This document shows positions 41,244 through 49,952 of a stretch of DNA of 64,000 bases, in pieces. The stretch is from Actinoallomurus bryophytorum (lineage in GTDB: Bacteria; Actinomycetota; Actinomycetes; Streptosporangiales; Streptosporangiaceae), in contig NZ_VFOZ01000001.1 of NCBI RefSeq assembly GCF_006716425.1, positions 124,001-188,000 of the forward strand, in the 5' to 3' direction. The stretch's first letter is position 1. The number at the start of each line of letters is the position of its first letter. The notes beneath the pieces are model-generated. The model saw nothing but the letters and a program-made list of their open reading frames with translations. It was not told the DNA's origin and did not search any database. The position numbers and the translations under genes are program-made.

Positions 41244-42935
41244 TCACTCAGGGCGCTCCGGACTGACCTCCTCGGGTACGTGCATGCGCGCCATCGCCCG
41301 GTCCGTGTGGGCGGGTACGGTCGTGCGGGTCAGCAGTGAGACGCCGATCATCGCGGCGAACCCCAGCGGGACCGTGACGATGGCGGGCTGTTCGATGAGC
41401 ATGCCGAGCCAGCCGCTCCGCTGGCCGCCCAGGATCCGGGCGAGGCCCGCCGCGGCGGCCGGGCCGCCGCCGGCCACCACGCCCGCCACCGCGCCAGGCG
41501 GGGTCAGCCGCCACCACCACACGCCGAGGACCAGCAGCGGGCACAGGGACGACGCCGCGACGGCGAAGGCCAGCGTGATGAGGGCGGTCGACTGCGGCGC
41601 GCAGGTCAGCCATGCGAGGACCAGCGGCACCGCCATCGTGATCAGGGCGGATAACCGGAAGCCGCTCACGCCGCCGCCGAACCCCTGCGAGATGCTCCCG
41701 GACACGGCCACGACGACGCCGCAGGAGGTCGACGCGAACGCCGCGAACGCCCCGGTGGCGACGAGGATCGTCAGCAGGTCGCCCGCGAGCCCCGGCAGGA
41801 TGCGGTGCGGCAGCATGAGCAGCGTGGCGTCGGTCTCCCCGGTCATCAGCAGCTCGGGCGTGTAGAGCCGGCCCAGTGTGCCGAACAGGGCGGGGAACAG
41901 GTAGAACGCCGCCAGCATCAGGACCACGATGCTCGCCGTACGGCGCGCCGCCCGGCCGCAGGCGTTGGAGTAGAAGCGCACGACGAGATGCGGCAGGCCC
42001 ATCGTGCCCAGCAGCACGGCGAGCAGCACCGAGTAGGTCGCGGCGAGCGGATGGTTTCGCCCGCCCGAGAACGGCGTCGCCCACCGGTCGCCGCGCAGCA
42101 GCGTGAGGTGTGACGTGTGGGGCACCATGGCGCCGGCCGGGAACCGCAGCCGCGCTCCGGCGCGTACGCGATGGGTCCCCGCGCCCAGCCGTACCCGCTC
42201 ACCCCGGTGCCGCCGGCCGTCCAGAACGCCGTGTACGGCCACGTAGGCGGGCGCGGTGAGCTGGATCCCCGCGCTGGCCCCAGCGGTCACGGTCGTCGGC
42301 CGGTGGAAGTACGGCGCGCGTGCGGCGTCGGCGTCGTTCTGGAGCCGCCAAACGGCCAGGAAGATCAGGCCGGGCACCACCACGGCGATGAGCTTCAGCC
42401 AGAACTGGACGGCCTGCACCCCCGTGATGCTGCGCATGCCGCCTCCCAGCACGAGCGCGGCGACGGCGAGCACGACCACGACCCAGCCGGTCCACACGGG
42501 CAGGCCGCTTATTACCGAGAGTGTTACGCCGGCCCCCTGGAACTGCGGGAGCAGATAGAACCAGCCGATGATGACGACGCAGCCGCTGACGGCGTGGCGG
42601 ACCGGGCGCGAGTCGAGCCGCCATGCAGCGAAGTCCGACAGGGTGTACGCGCCCGAGCGGCGCAGAGGCGCCGTGACGAGCGTCAGCAGCACCACGTGTC
42701 CGGCGGCGGCGCCGATCGGCAGCCACAGCATGTCCGCGCCGTACGCGAGGACGAGACCGGCCATGCCCAGGAAGGCGGCCGCGGAGATGTACTCCCCGCT
42801 GATCGCCGAGGCGTTCCACCAGTGCGACACCTCGCGGGAGGCGGCGTACAGGTCCGAGGCGTGTGCGGGCCTGGTCCGCACGGACACGCCCACCAGGGAC
42901 ACGATGAGCAGCGCGAGCGCCACAGCGGTGATCAT
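41244..42935 (-). CDS. Sodium:solute symporter (cation/acetate symporter type)
   Basis: This 563-residue polytopic membrane protein has about 13 hydrophobic segments. SREVSHWWNASAISGEYISA then AAFLGMAG is the hallmark of the SSS acetate-permease branch (ActP-like). HHLVVRF-type sequence appears as LPHLVVRFYSNACG. A central loop (HGVLDGRRHRGERVRLGAGT) is unusually Arg-rich and may contain a sequence-frame anomaly of about 40 residues, since a symporter helix is expected there. The gene ends the LytS/LytTR-membrane protein-symporter cluster. Confidence 0.9.
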   Translation of the reverse strand: MITAVALALLIVSLVGVSVRTRPAHASDLYAASREVSHWWNASAISGEYISAAAFLGMAGLVLAYGADMLWLPIGAAAGHVVLLTLVTAPLRRSGAYTLSDFAAWRLDSRPVRHAVSGCVVIIGWFYLLPQFQGAGVTLSVISGLPVWTGWVVVVLAVAALVLGGGMRSITGVQAVQFWLKLIAVVVPGLIFLAVWRLQNDADAARAPYFHRPTTVTAGASAGIQLTAPAYVAVHGVLDGRRHRGERVRLGAGTHRVRAGARLRFPAGAMVPHTSHLTLLRGDRWATPFSGGRNHPLAATYSVLLAVLLGTMGLPHLVVRFYSNACGRAARRTASIVVLMLAAFYLFPALFGTLGRLYTPELLMTGETDATLLMLPHRILPGLAGDLLTILVATGAFAAFASTSCGVVVAVSGSISQGFGGGVSGFRLSALITMAVPLVLAWLTCAPQSTALITLAFAVAASSLCPLLVLGVWWWRLTPPGAVAGVVAGGGPAAAAGLARILGGQRSGWLGMLIEQPAIVTVPLGFAAMIGVSLLTRTTVPAHTDRAMARMHVPEEVSPERPE

Positions 42936-42972
42936 GAATGCTCCTCGTCGGAGCCCGGCGCCCCTGTTGGTC

Positions 42973-43311
42973 TCACTCGGGCCGTGCCGGTCCGGCGAAG
43001 GCGCGCTCGGCGCGCTCGGCGAGGCGTACGTGCCGGCGGGCGGCCACCACCCAGATGGGCTGGACGCCTCCGCAGAGGATCAGCCAGGGCAGTCGTATGC
43101 CCAGCAACCGCACGTGGGACAGTCCTGGGGCGAGGGCGAACAGCATCGGCAGGCCGGCGAGGAGCGCGAACACGATCGCGCTGGTTGCCAGTGCCAGCCG
43201 GGCCTGGGTTCGGATCAGGGACCTGACCTGCGCCGTGTATGGCTCGTAGCCCTCGTCGGGGGGTCTTCGGCGGCGGGCGCGGGAGACGGTTACGGTGACG
43301 CGCTGGGTCAT
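42973..43311 (-). CDS. Small membrane protein associated with the symporter
   Basis: The 112 residues include two hydrophobic segments (ALATSAIVFALLAGLPMLFA and LPWLILCGGVQPIWVVAA) with basic flanks. Its size and place before an SSS-type symporter mirror the YjcH/DUF485 partners of acetate permeases, but I see no decisive motif. It overlaps the response-regulator gene by 4 bases at its start. Confidence 0.8.
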   Translation of the reverse strand: MTQRVTVTVSRARRRRPPDEGYEPYTAQVRSLIRTQARLALATSAIVFALLAGLPMLFALAPGLSHVRLLGIRLPWLILCGGVQPIWVVAARRHVRLAERAERAFAGPARPE

Positions 43312-44066
43312 CTCGGGCCGCGGGCCTCCTGCCGGAATCGGCGGACGAGCAGGTCGCGGACCTCTCGCGTATGTCGGCGGCTCACCATCAGCGGCCGGTC
43401 ACCGACCTGGACGACCGCGCGTCCGTCGTCGAAGCGCAGCTCGTTGATGTGCGCGGCGGCGACCAGCGTGCTGCGGTGGATGCGGATGAAGCCGACCGGC
43501 CCCCATTTTTCGGCGAGGGCCGCCAGCGGCACCCGTACGAGGTAGCTGCCGTCGAGCGTGTGCAGCCGGACGTAGTCGCCGTGGGCCTGTGCGTGGGTCA
43601 CGCCCGCGAGCGGGATCAGGCGGGTGCGGCCGCCGAGCTCGACCGGGATCATCTCGTCGGGCTCGGGCTCGTCGGCCGCGGCGTCGCGGTGGACGGCGTG
43701 CTCGACGCGGCGTATGGCCTCGTTGAGGCGGCCGGGGTCGACCGGCTTGAGGAGATAGTCGACGGCGCCGAGCTCGAACGCGGTCACCGCGAACTCGTCG
43801 TGGGCGGTGACGAAGACGACCGCGGGCGGGTCGGCGAACCCGGTGACGAGGCGCGTGAAGTCGAGCCCGTCGAGGCCGGGCATCCGGATGTCGAGGAACA
43901 CCGCGTCGAGCCGGTCACCTTCGGTGATCATGCGGCCGAGGTCGCGCAGCGCCTCGGCGGCATCGGCCGCCGGGCGGACCATCTGCACACGAGGATGCCG
44001 GCGGAGGAGGTAGGTGAGCTCCTCGAGCGCCGGGGCCTCGTCGTCGGCGGCGAGCACGCGCAGCAT
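43308..44066 (-). CDS. LytTR-family response regulator
   Basis: The 252 residues contain a receiver domain (VLAADDEAPALEELTYLLRR; phosphoacceptor Asp in DAVFLDIRMPG; VTAHDEFAVTAFELGAVDYL with its Lys in LLKPVD) and a LytTR DNA-binding domain from about residue 145 (HAQAHGDYVRLHTLDGSYLV, FIRIHRSTLVA). It overlaps the membrane-protein gene and probably controls the downstream symporter. Confidence 0.95.
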   Translation of the reverse strand: MLRVLAADDEAPALEELTYLLRRHPRVQMVRPAADAAEALRDLGRMITEGDRLDAVFLDIRMPGLDGLDFTRLVTGFADPPAVVFVTAHDEFAVTAFELGAVDYLLKPVDPGRLNEAIRRVEHAVHRDAAADEPEPDEMIPVELGGRTRLIPLAGVTHAQAHGDYVRLHTLDGSYLVRVPLAALAEKWGPVGFIRIHRSTLVAAAHINELRFDDGRAVVQVGDRPLMVSRRHTREVRDLLVRRFRQEARGPR

Positions 44067-44128
44067 GGCAGGAGACTCCCCCTTTTACTCTCCGTATGCA
44101 ACTAATTTCACGGAGTGATACTCGACTC

Positions 44129-45328
44129 TTACCCATGGGATAGCCCCGTGTGGCATTTGGGCACTCTGAGACTGACCTTCATGCCGGCGCCGACCGCGGT
44201 CTCGATGACCAGGCCGTACTCCTCGCCGTAGACCTGACGCAGCCGGTCGTCCACGTTCAGCAGGCCGATGCCGTGCGACGGACCGCTGCCGTCACCCGAT
44301 TCGAGTAGGGCGCGAAGCTTGTCCGGGTCCATGCCGACGCCGTCGTCCTCGATGCTGATCGCCGCCTCGGCGCCGGCGTCGCGCGCGACGATCCGTACGT
44401 GGAAGCGCTGCATGCCGCACTCCATACCGTGGCGAATGGCGTTCTCCACCAGGGGCTGAAGCGACAGGAACGGGACGGCGACGGGTAGCACCTCGGGGGC
44501 GATCTCGACGCTGAACCGCAGGCGTTCCTCGCCGAAGCGCGCCCGCTCCAGGAGCAGGTAGCGGTCGATCGAGCGGAGCTCCTCGGCCAGCGTGGTGAAG
44601 TCGCGCGGGTTGCGGAAGGAGTAGCGGGCGAAGTCGGCGAAGTCGAGCACGAGCTCACGCGCCCGCTCGGGGTCGGTACGCACGAATGAGGCGATCGTGG
44701 TCAGCGAGTTGTAGACGAAGTGGGGGGAGATCTGGGCGCGCAGGGCGCGCATCTCCGCCTCCACCAGCCGGGCCTTGGAGGAGTCGAGCTCGGCGAGTTC
44801 GAGCTGCCCCGACATCCAGCGGGCCACCTCGCCGAGGATCCGCAGCCGCTGGAAACGCGCCCGGTCCCCGTACGCGGCGAGCGCACCCGCCACCCGGCCG
44901 TCGATCGTCAGCGGTGCGATCATGGCGACTCTGACCTGGCAGCGCGGGTCGCCGCACGGATCGAGGTCGCGCACGATCACCCGGGGCCGGCCGGCCGTCA
45001 TGACCGGCCCGGCGAGGCGGAGTGTCGAGTCGGAGTGGGCGATGCCGCCCTCCCAGACGAGCAGGCGTTCGGTGTCGGTGACCGCGAGGACCGGGACGCC
45101 GAGGAGCTCGCGCAGGTGCCGGACCGCCTTGCGGGCGGAGTCCTCGGTGAGGCCGGCCCGCAGCGAGGTGGAGGCGACGGAGACGGTGTGCAGAGCGGCG
45201 AACGTCGCCTCGTCGGCCAGCGCTCCGCGGCCCGTACGCTGCCGCATGGCGCACAGCGACCAGCCGGCGGCGCCGACGATCACGGCGGAGGCCGCAGCGA
45301 GCAGTGCGGTAGCGGAAGTCACGAGCAT
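44129..45328 (-). CDS. LytS-type sensor histidine kinase
   Basis: The ATG at 45328 (MLVTSATALLAAASAVIVGA) gives 399 residues and begins directly with one membrane segment; a GTG at 45355 adds nine residues. The frame runs on upstream through tandem repeats, which is not coding. A GAF-like sensor region (about 50-190, with Cys pair in DLDPCGDPRC) precedes the kinase: H-box ISPHFVYNSLTTIASFVR, N-box LSLQPLVENAIRHG, G-box IEDDGVGMD. It pairs with the LytTR regulator 62 bases downstream. The two Cys might bind a metal or sense redox; that is inference. Confidence 0.92.
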   Translation of the reverse strand: MLVTSATALLAAASAVIVGAAGWSLCAMRQRTGRGALADEATFAALHTVSVASTSLRAGLTEDSARKAVRHLRELLGVPVLAVTDTERLLVWEGGIAHSDSTLRLAGPVMTAGRPRVIVRDLDPCGDPRCQVRVAMIAPLTIDGRVAGALAAYGDRARFQRLRILGEVARWMSGQLELAELDSSKARLVEAEMRALRAQISPHFVYNSLTTIASFVRTDPERARELVLDFADFARYSFRNPRDFTTLAEELRSIDRYLLLERARFGEERLRFSVEIAPEVLPVAVPFLSLQPLVENAIRHGMECGMQRFHVRIVARDAGAEAAISIEDDGVGMDPDKLRALLESGDGSGPSHGIGLLNVDDRLRQVYGEEYGLVIETAVGAGMKVSLRVPKCHTGLSHG

Positions 45329-45829
45329 GACAGCAGACGGTAATGCCTCGGTCACGCATAGCGTGGGGCTTTGCGCTCTCCGGTCAATCATCTGCCCGTC
45401 ACCGGGGGCGTGCGTACCCTCACCGGGGCGCCACATCGAGACGCCGCGGCGCGGCCCGCGTACGGCACGCCGGCCGCGTACGGCACGCCGACCGGGGGCG
45501 GCACGCCGACCGGGGGCGGCACGCGGCCGGGGGGCGGCACGCCGACCGGGGGCGGCACGCGGCCGCGTACGGCACGTCGGCCGGGGGCGGTGGGCGGGCA
45601 CGTACGGCACGTCGGCCGGGGGCGGTGGGCGGGCACGTACGGCACGTCGGCCGGGGGCGGTGGGCGGGCACGTACGGCACGTCGGCCGGGGGCGGTGGGC
45701 GCGGCCGGCGCCGGCGTTGGGCCGTGAGTGCGACCTCGTCCGCCGCCGGGCCGTTCCTGTCCGGTGTTCCCCGCGATCGCCGGCGAAGGGTTGCCTCTCG
45801 CCGTTCCGGCGCCTGGAGTGCGCTGGCGC
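45329..45829. other. Gene-free region with tandem arrays
   Basis: It holds two adjacent repeat families (see 45461-45703). The start of the histidine-kinase transcript must lie here or within the repeats; I could not assign a promoter. Confidence 0.55.
45461..45703. repeat. Adjacent 18-bp and 35-bp tandem repeat arrays
   Basis: First, units of CACGCCGACCGGGGGCGG and variants run to about 45565. Then four copies of a 35-bp unit start at 45570, 45605, 45640 and 45675 (CGGCACGTCGGCCGGGGGCG and continuation). GTACGGCACG phrases link both families, suggesting one arose from the other. Confidence 0.9.
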
Positions 45830-46423
45830 TCAGGCGGGCGGGGTGTCCTCCTGGTAGGAGTAACGCTGCTCCAGCCAGGGATCGGCGACGTTGTGGTAGC
45901 CGCGTTCCTCCCAGAAGCCGCGCCGGTCGGCGACCAGGTACTCGATGGCGCGTAGCCACTTGACGCTCTTCCAGGCGTACAGGTGCGGCACGATCATGCG
46001 TACCGGCGCCCCGTGCTCCGCGGCGAGGCGTTCGCCGTCCCGGTGGGTGGCCAGCAGCGTGGTCTTGGCGAGGAAGTCCGATATCCGCAGGTTGGCGCTG
46101 TAGCCGTACTCCGCCCAGACCATGACGTGGGTGGCGTCGGGGGCCGGCGGGACGAGCCGGGCGAGCGTTGTCGCGAGGACGCCCTCCCAGCGGACGCCGC
46201 TGATGCTGAACTTCGTGACGCAGTGGAAGTCGGCCGTGACCCGGTCCCGCGGCATCGCGTCCCACCCGGCCCAGGTCCACCGGCCCTCACTCCCGGAGGC
46301 GGTGGCACCCTGCACCCGCAGGTCCCATCGTTCGGGACGGAACTTCGGCACCGGCCCGTAGTGCAGGACCGGCCAGCTTCGCGGGGCGTACTGCCCCGGC
46401 GGGAGTCGCCCGTCAGGAGCCAT
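45830..46423 (-). CDS. Sulfite-oxidase-like molybdopterin protein
   Basis: The 197-residue product consists of the molybdopterin-binding domain of the sulfite oxidase family only. The Mo-ligand Cys is in DFHCVTKFS, and VMVWAEYGYSANL and RMIVPHLYAWKSVKW are conserved structural motifs. It lacks a heme, dimerisation domain and any Tat signal, so it is probably cytoplasmic with an unknown substrate. ATG at 46423. It is divergent from the aroF leader. Confidence 0.9.
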   Translation of the reverse strand: MAPDGRLPPGQYAPRSWPVLHYGPVPKFRPERWDLRVQGATASGSEGRWTWAGWDAMPRDRVTADFHCVTKFSISGVRWEGVLATTLARLVPPAPDATHVMVWAEYGYSANLRISDFLAKTTLLATHRDGERLAAEHGAPVRMIVPHLYAWKSVKWLRAIEYLVADRRGFWEERGYHNVADPWLEQRYSYQEDTPPA

Positions 46424-46522
46424 CGCGTATCTCCGGGCGTTTCCTCATCGCGGGCCATCCTGCCACCCGCGTACGGGGCCGGCCGGGCGACCCCTCCGGC
46501 ACGCGCACCGCCCGGAATCGGC

Positions 46523-46528
46523 TACTCT
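46523..46528 (+). promoter_or_regulatory. -10 element of the aroF leader transcript
   Basis: TACTCT lies 7 bases before the leader GTG at 46536, so transcription would start at or within a base of that codon and the leader peptide would be leaderless. A matching -35 hexamer is not evident. Confidence 0.5.
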
Positions 46529-46535
46529 GTGCGGC

Positions 46536-46607
46536 GTGAGCAACGTCTTCTCCTTTAGCTATGGCGGGCCCGGGTCACGGGCGGCTGCCAGGAAGACGCT
46601 GCACTAA
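46536..46607 (+). CDS. aroF leader peptide (23 aa) with Phe/Tyr codons
   Basis: From the GTG at 46536 it encodes MSNVFSFSYGGPGSRAAARK and three more residues before TAA at 46607. Phe, Phe and Tyr codons cluster at positions 5, 7 and 9, just before the GGGCCCGGG segment that can pair with the downstream terminator arm. There is no Trp codon. The arrangement is that of a transcription-attenuation leader sensing aromatic amino acids. Confidence 0.65.
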   Translation: MSNVFSFSYGGPGSRAAARKTLH

Positions 46608-46620
46608 AGGCAACCGCTGA

Positions 46621-46654
46621 CGAATGCCCCGGGCCATTTGGCCCGGGGCATTCG
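46621..46654 (+). terminator. Attenuator terminator upstream of aroF
   Basis: A perfect 15-bp stem (CGAATGCCCCGGGCC with its complement) closes a 4-base loop (ATTT), followed by TCGTTTC. The 5' arm's CCCGGGCC can alternatively pair with GGCCCGGG in the leader peptide coding region at about 46566-46573. The latter can also form a GCCCG/CGGGC hairpin. These are the three pairings an attenuator needs. Confidence 0.75.
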
Positions 46655-46677
46655 TCGTTTCTGGAAGAGAGAGCAGC

Positions 46678-47700
46678 ATGGTCGTCGTCATGGCCGCCGA
46701 GGCCGATGAAGCAGATGTCCGGGCCGTCGTCACGCTCGTCGAGACGGCGGGCGGTGAGGCGTTCGTGAGCCGGGGCGTCAACCGTACGATCGTCGGCCTG
46801 GTGGGGGACGTGGAGCAGTTCGGCACGCTCAACCTGCGCGGGATGCGCGGGGTGGCCGACGTCGTACGGATCTCGGTCCCGTACAAGCTGGTCAGCCGTG
46901 AGAACCACCCGGACCGCTCGGTCGTACGCGTCGGCGGCGTGCCGATCGGACCGGGCACGATGACGCTGATCGCCGGGCCGTGCGCGGTGGAGACGCCGGA
47001 GCAGACGCTGGGGGCCGCGCAGATGGCCCAGGCCGCGGGCGCGACGCTGCTGCGCGGCGGGGCGTTCAAGCCGCGTACCTCTCCGTACGCCTTCCAGGGG
47101 CTGGGCGAGAAGGGCCTGCGGATCCTGGCCGACGTACGCGCGGAGACCGGCATGCCGATCGTCACGGAGGTCGTGGACGCGCACGACGTTGAACTGGTCT
47201 CCTCGTACGCCGACATGCTCCAGGTCGGTACGCGCAACATGCAGAACTTCGCCCTCCTCCAGGCGGTCGGCGGCGCCGGGAAACCGGTCATGCTCAAGCG
47301 CGGCTTCAACGCGACCATCGAGGAGTGGCTGATGGCGGCGGAGTACATCGCACAGCGCGGCAACCTCGACATCGTGCTGTGCGAGCGCGGCATCCGTACC
47401 TTCGAGAAGGCGACGCGGAACACCCTGGACATCTCGGCGGTACCGGTCGCGCAGCGGCTGTCGCACCTGCCGGTCATCATCGACCCGTCACATTCGGGCG
47501 GGCACCGGGAACTCGTCCTGCCTCTGACCCGGGCGGCCATCGCGGTCGGCGCCGACGGCGTGATCATCGACGTCCACCCGCACCCGGAGGCGGCCCTGTG
47601 CGACGGCCCGCAGGCGCTGGTCGACGGCGACCTGCGCGAACTGGCCAAGACGGTACGCGACCTCCCGCCGCTGGTGAACCGCACCCTGACGCGTGCCTGA
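46678..47700 (+). CDS. aroF: 3-deoxy-7-phosphoheptulonate synthase (DAHP synthase, type I-beta)
   Basis: This enzyme starts the shikimate pathway by condensing phosphoenolpyruvate and erythrose 4-phosphate. The ATG at 46678 gives 340 residues: an N-terminal ferredoxin-like regulatory domain (to about 75) and the TIM-barrel core with LIAGPCAVETPEQTL, RGGAFKPRTSPYAFQG, LKRGFNATIEEW and IDPSHSGGHRELV. It is the I-beta form (B. subtilis AroA-like), not the class II enzyme typical of mycobacteria. Its leader attenuator implies control by Phe/Tyr supply. Confidence 0.95.
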   Translation: MVVVMAAEADEADVRAVVTLVETAGGEAFVSRGVNRTIVGLVGDVEQFGTLNLRGMRGVADVVRISVPYKLVSRENHPDRSVVRVGGVPIGPGTMTLIAGPCAVETPEQTLGAAQMAQAAGATLLRGGAFKPRTSPYAFQGLGEKGLRILADVRAETGMPIVTEVVDAHDVELVSSYADMLQVGTRNMQNFALLQAVGGAGKPVMLKRGFNATIEEWLMAAEYIAQRGNLDIVLCERGIRTFEKATRNTLDISAVPVAQRLSHLPVIIDPSHSGGHRELVLPLTRAAIAVGADGVIIDVHPHPEAALCDGPQALVDGDLRELAKTVRDLPPLVNRTLTRA

Positions 47701-48406
47701 GTTATCCACACCGCCCCCGCCCGTCTTCCCCCGCCCCGCCCTGCGCTGGACAATATGAGTGGGGTCGGCCCCCAGGGCGGGCGGGGACCATGCGGGCAGG
47801 CACGCGGGCGGGGATGTGGGCGGGGATGTGGCGGGGTATCGGCAGTCGGTCTGGTGGTGGCGTTCGCGCTGGGCGAGTCGGCCAGGCCCGCTGGTCAACC
47901 GTTGACGCGCTCAGCCTGGTCGCGCTCGGGGTCGGTATCGCACCTGCGTCGGCGCGTCGCTCGGGGATGGCAGGGCCATACAAGGTTCAAGGACGGCAGG
48001 CTCTTCTAGACACCCCGACTACCGAGGCAAGGCTGGCCGCATGACGCCAGACATCGCATCACCGTTCTCACGCCGGCCGGGTCGACGCCTGGTCCATCGC
48101 CGGCCGCGCGCAGTGGAAACCGTGATCAGGCGCCTCGGCTTCGCCCGCTCCGCAGGCTGCACGAGGCTCGCGAACGACGACCGTTCGCCACGCTCGGGTG
48201 CCGGGCATTGGTCGGCGTGGTGTCAGGCGGCTAGGCTGCCCGCCATGGCGTACTTCACCGCTCAGCTCGGACCGCCCCGCTCCTGACCGGGGTCGCCCTT
48301 CCCCCGCCCGGCAGCCATGCCCGGCGTGGTCTCTGATGCCGTCCTGACAACGGCCGCGCGCCCCGGATTCGACGACCCTTCCGGTTCGAGTTCTGGAGCG
48401 TTCTCC
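47701..48406. other. Gene-free region after aroF
   Basis: No full gene is supportable in about 700 bases. A short GGGCGGGGATGT repeat lies at 47807-47830. A TTATCCACA at 47702-47710 resembles a DnaA box but stands alone. The right end holds a possible leaderless micro-ORF (see 48245). Confidence 0.55.
48245..48286 (+). CDS. Possible leaderless 13-aa ORF upstream of the EamA gene
   Basis: TTGGTC (48209) and TAGGCT (48232-48237) form a promoter-like pair with about 17-18 bases between. The ATG at 48245 falls at the expected transcription start. It encodes MAYFTAQLGPPRS. Support is positional only; it may be a regulatory leader for the transporter gene 120 bases downstream. Confidence 0.35.
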   Translation: MAYFTAQLGPPRS

Positions 48407-49321
48407 TTGACCAGTATGTCCATTGGTTCGACCACGCCCGTGCGCCGGTTCGGTGGCGGCGCCGACATCGTTCTCGCCGCGGCCCTCTGGGGCACCACCG
48501 GCACCGTACGCAGCTTCGTCCACGCGAGCCCCGTCGCGGTCGGTGCGGCGCGCCTCCTGATCGGCGGCGCGTTCCTGTTCGCCCTCGCGGTCCGTTCCGG
48601 CGGGCTGCGGCCGCTGGTCGCGGGCGGCCGGCGTACGCGACTGATCCTTCTCCTCGGCGCCGTCCTCGCCGCGATCTACCAGGTCGCGTTCTTCAGCGCG
48701 GTCGCACGTACGGGCGTCGCCACCGGAACCGTTGTCACGATCGGCAGCGGGCCGGTGTTCGCCGGACTGCTCTCCTGGCTGCTGCGGATGGGCACGCCGA
48801 CCCGCCGCTGGCTGCTCTCGACGGCCGGCGCGGTGGCGGGCTGCGCGGCGCTGACCGCCGGCGGCCACTCCGCCGGGGTCGAACCCGTCGGTATCGCACT
48901 CGCGCTGCTGTCCGGCTTCGGCTACGCGGCGTACGCCACCGTGGCCTCGGCACTGATCACCCGAGGGGAGGACAGCGGGGCGGTCGTCGGCGTCCTGTTC
49001 GGCGGCGCCGGGGTGCTGCTGCTCCCGGTACTGGCGCTGTACGGGCCGGGCTGGCTGCTCACGGGACGCGGTGCTGCGGCCTCGCTCTACCTCGGCCTGA
49101 TCACCACCGGCGTGGGTTACGTCCTGTACGGGCGCGGGCTGCGTACGACTCCGGTCGCCGCCGCCACGACACTGACCCTCGCCGAGCCAGCCGTCGCCGC
49201 CGTGCTCGGGCTGTTCGTCCTCGGGGAGCACCTGGGCGCGACCGCCCTCGGCGGCCTGGTTCTGCTGGTCATCAGCCTGCTCATCCTCGCTCTGCCCACG
49301 CGGAGATCATCGACCCGGTAA
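48407..49321 (+). CDS. EamA-family (DMT) transporter
   Basis: This 304-residue protein has ten hydrophobic segments in two repeated halves of the drug/metabolite transporter kind. Family features include AAALWGTTGTVRSFVHASPV near the start and LTLAEPAVAAVLGLFVLGE in the ninth-tenth helices. The TTG at 48407 follows GGAG by 8 bases; an ATG three codons later is the alternative. Substrate is unknown; relatives export amino acids or metabolites. Confidence 0.9.
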   Translation: MTSMSIGSTTPVRRFGGGADIVLAAALWGTTGTVRSFVHASPVAVGAARLLIGGAFLFALAVRSGGLRPLVAGGRRTRLILLLGAVLAAIYQVAFFSAVARTGVATGTVVTIGSGPVFAGLLSWLLRMGTPTRRWLLSTAGAVAGCAALTAGGHSAGVEPVGIALALLSGFGYAAYATVASALITRGEDSGAVVGVLFGGAGVLLLPVLALYGPGWLLTGRGAAASLYLGLITTGVGYVLYGRGLRTTPVAAATTLTLAEPAVAAVLGLFVLGEHLGATALGGLVLLVISLLILALPTRRSSTR

Positions 49322-49385
49322 GACCTCGCGCGGGGGGCGGTAAATGCCGCTCCCCGCCGAAAGGTTCCGGGGTGATAATCCCAAC

Positions 49386-49952
49386 ATGGGTTGGAGAGCG
49401 CGTCTTGAGCTGGCGCCCGCCGGGGTGCTGTTCGCGGTCAATTGCGTCATCGTCGGCGTGCTGGGGATTGCCAATTCGGACTACGAGGACCGGCCGATCA
49501 TCCGTGGGGTCGTCTTCGTCCTGATCATGGCTTCCTGGATAACCGGCGTCGGAGTCCTCGTTCGCCGCAGAGAGCAGCGCGTCGCCGGGGCCAGGGATCA
49601 TGATGACTGGACGGTGGTCGTCCGGGCGTTATGGACGGGAGACGCCCCGGCGAACACCTCGTTCGACAAGGGCCTGCAGACCTTGGCGATCAAGCGTTGG
49701 ACCGATGTCCGCCGTACACCCTGGTTGATCAGCGCGTTCACAGTGCTGGCCCTGATCGTGGCGATCGTTTCGCCCGGCATCGGCTCGATCGTGCTCACGT
49801 GCGCGTGTGGCCTGCTGAGCCTGTCGTTCTGGAGAGAACGCGCACAGCGCACCCCCCGGCTGGTCCGCCTGGAGGAAACGCTACGAAGCCGCTCGACCCA
49901 GCCGGGCCCCGGTCACGCCCCGGAGTCGCCGTACGACGGCCGGTGCTCCTGA
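49386..49952 (+). CDS. Hypothetical membrane protein
   Basis: I do not recognise this 188-residue protein. Two hydrophobic pairs are visible: APAGVLFAVNCVIVGVLGIA with VVFVLIMASWITGVGVLV near the N-terminus, and LISAFTVLALIVAIVSPGIG with SIVLTCACGLLSLSFW later, separated by a polar loop of about 60 residues. Four membrane segments are predicted. Its 3' end overlaps the convergent thiI gene by 40 bases. Confidence 0.75.
   Translation: MGWRARLELAPAGVLFAVNCVIVGVLGIANSDYEDRPIIRGVVFVLIMASWITGVGVLVRRREQRVAGARDHDDWTVVVRALWTGDAPANTSFDKGLQTLAIKRWTDVRRTPWLISAFTVLALIVAIVSPGIGSIVLTCACGLLSLSFWRERAQRTPRLVRLEETLRSRSTQPGPGHAPESPYDGRCS

Noticed and set aside
47702-47710. DnaA box TTATCCACA, possible replication origin
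   Set aside because: It is a single box; no cluster, no dnaA/dnaN neighbours.
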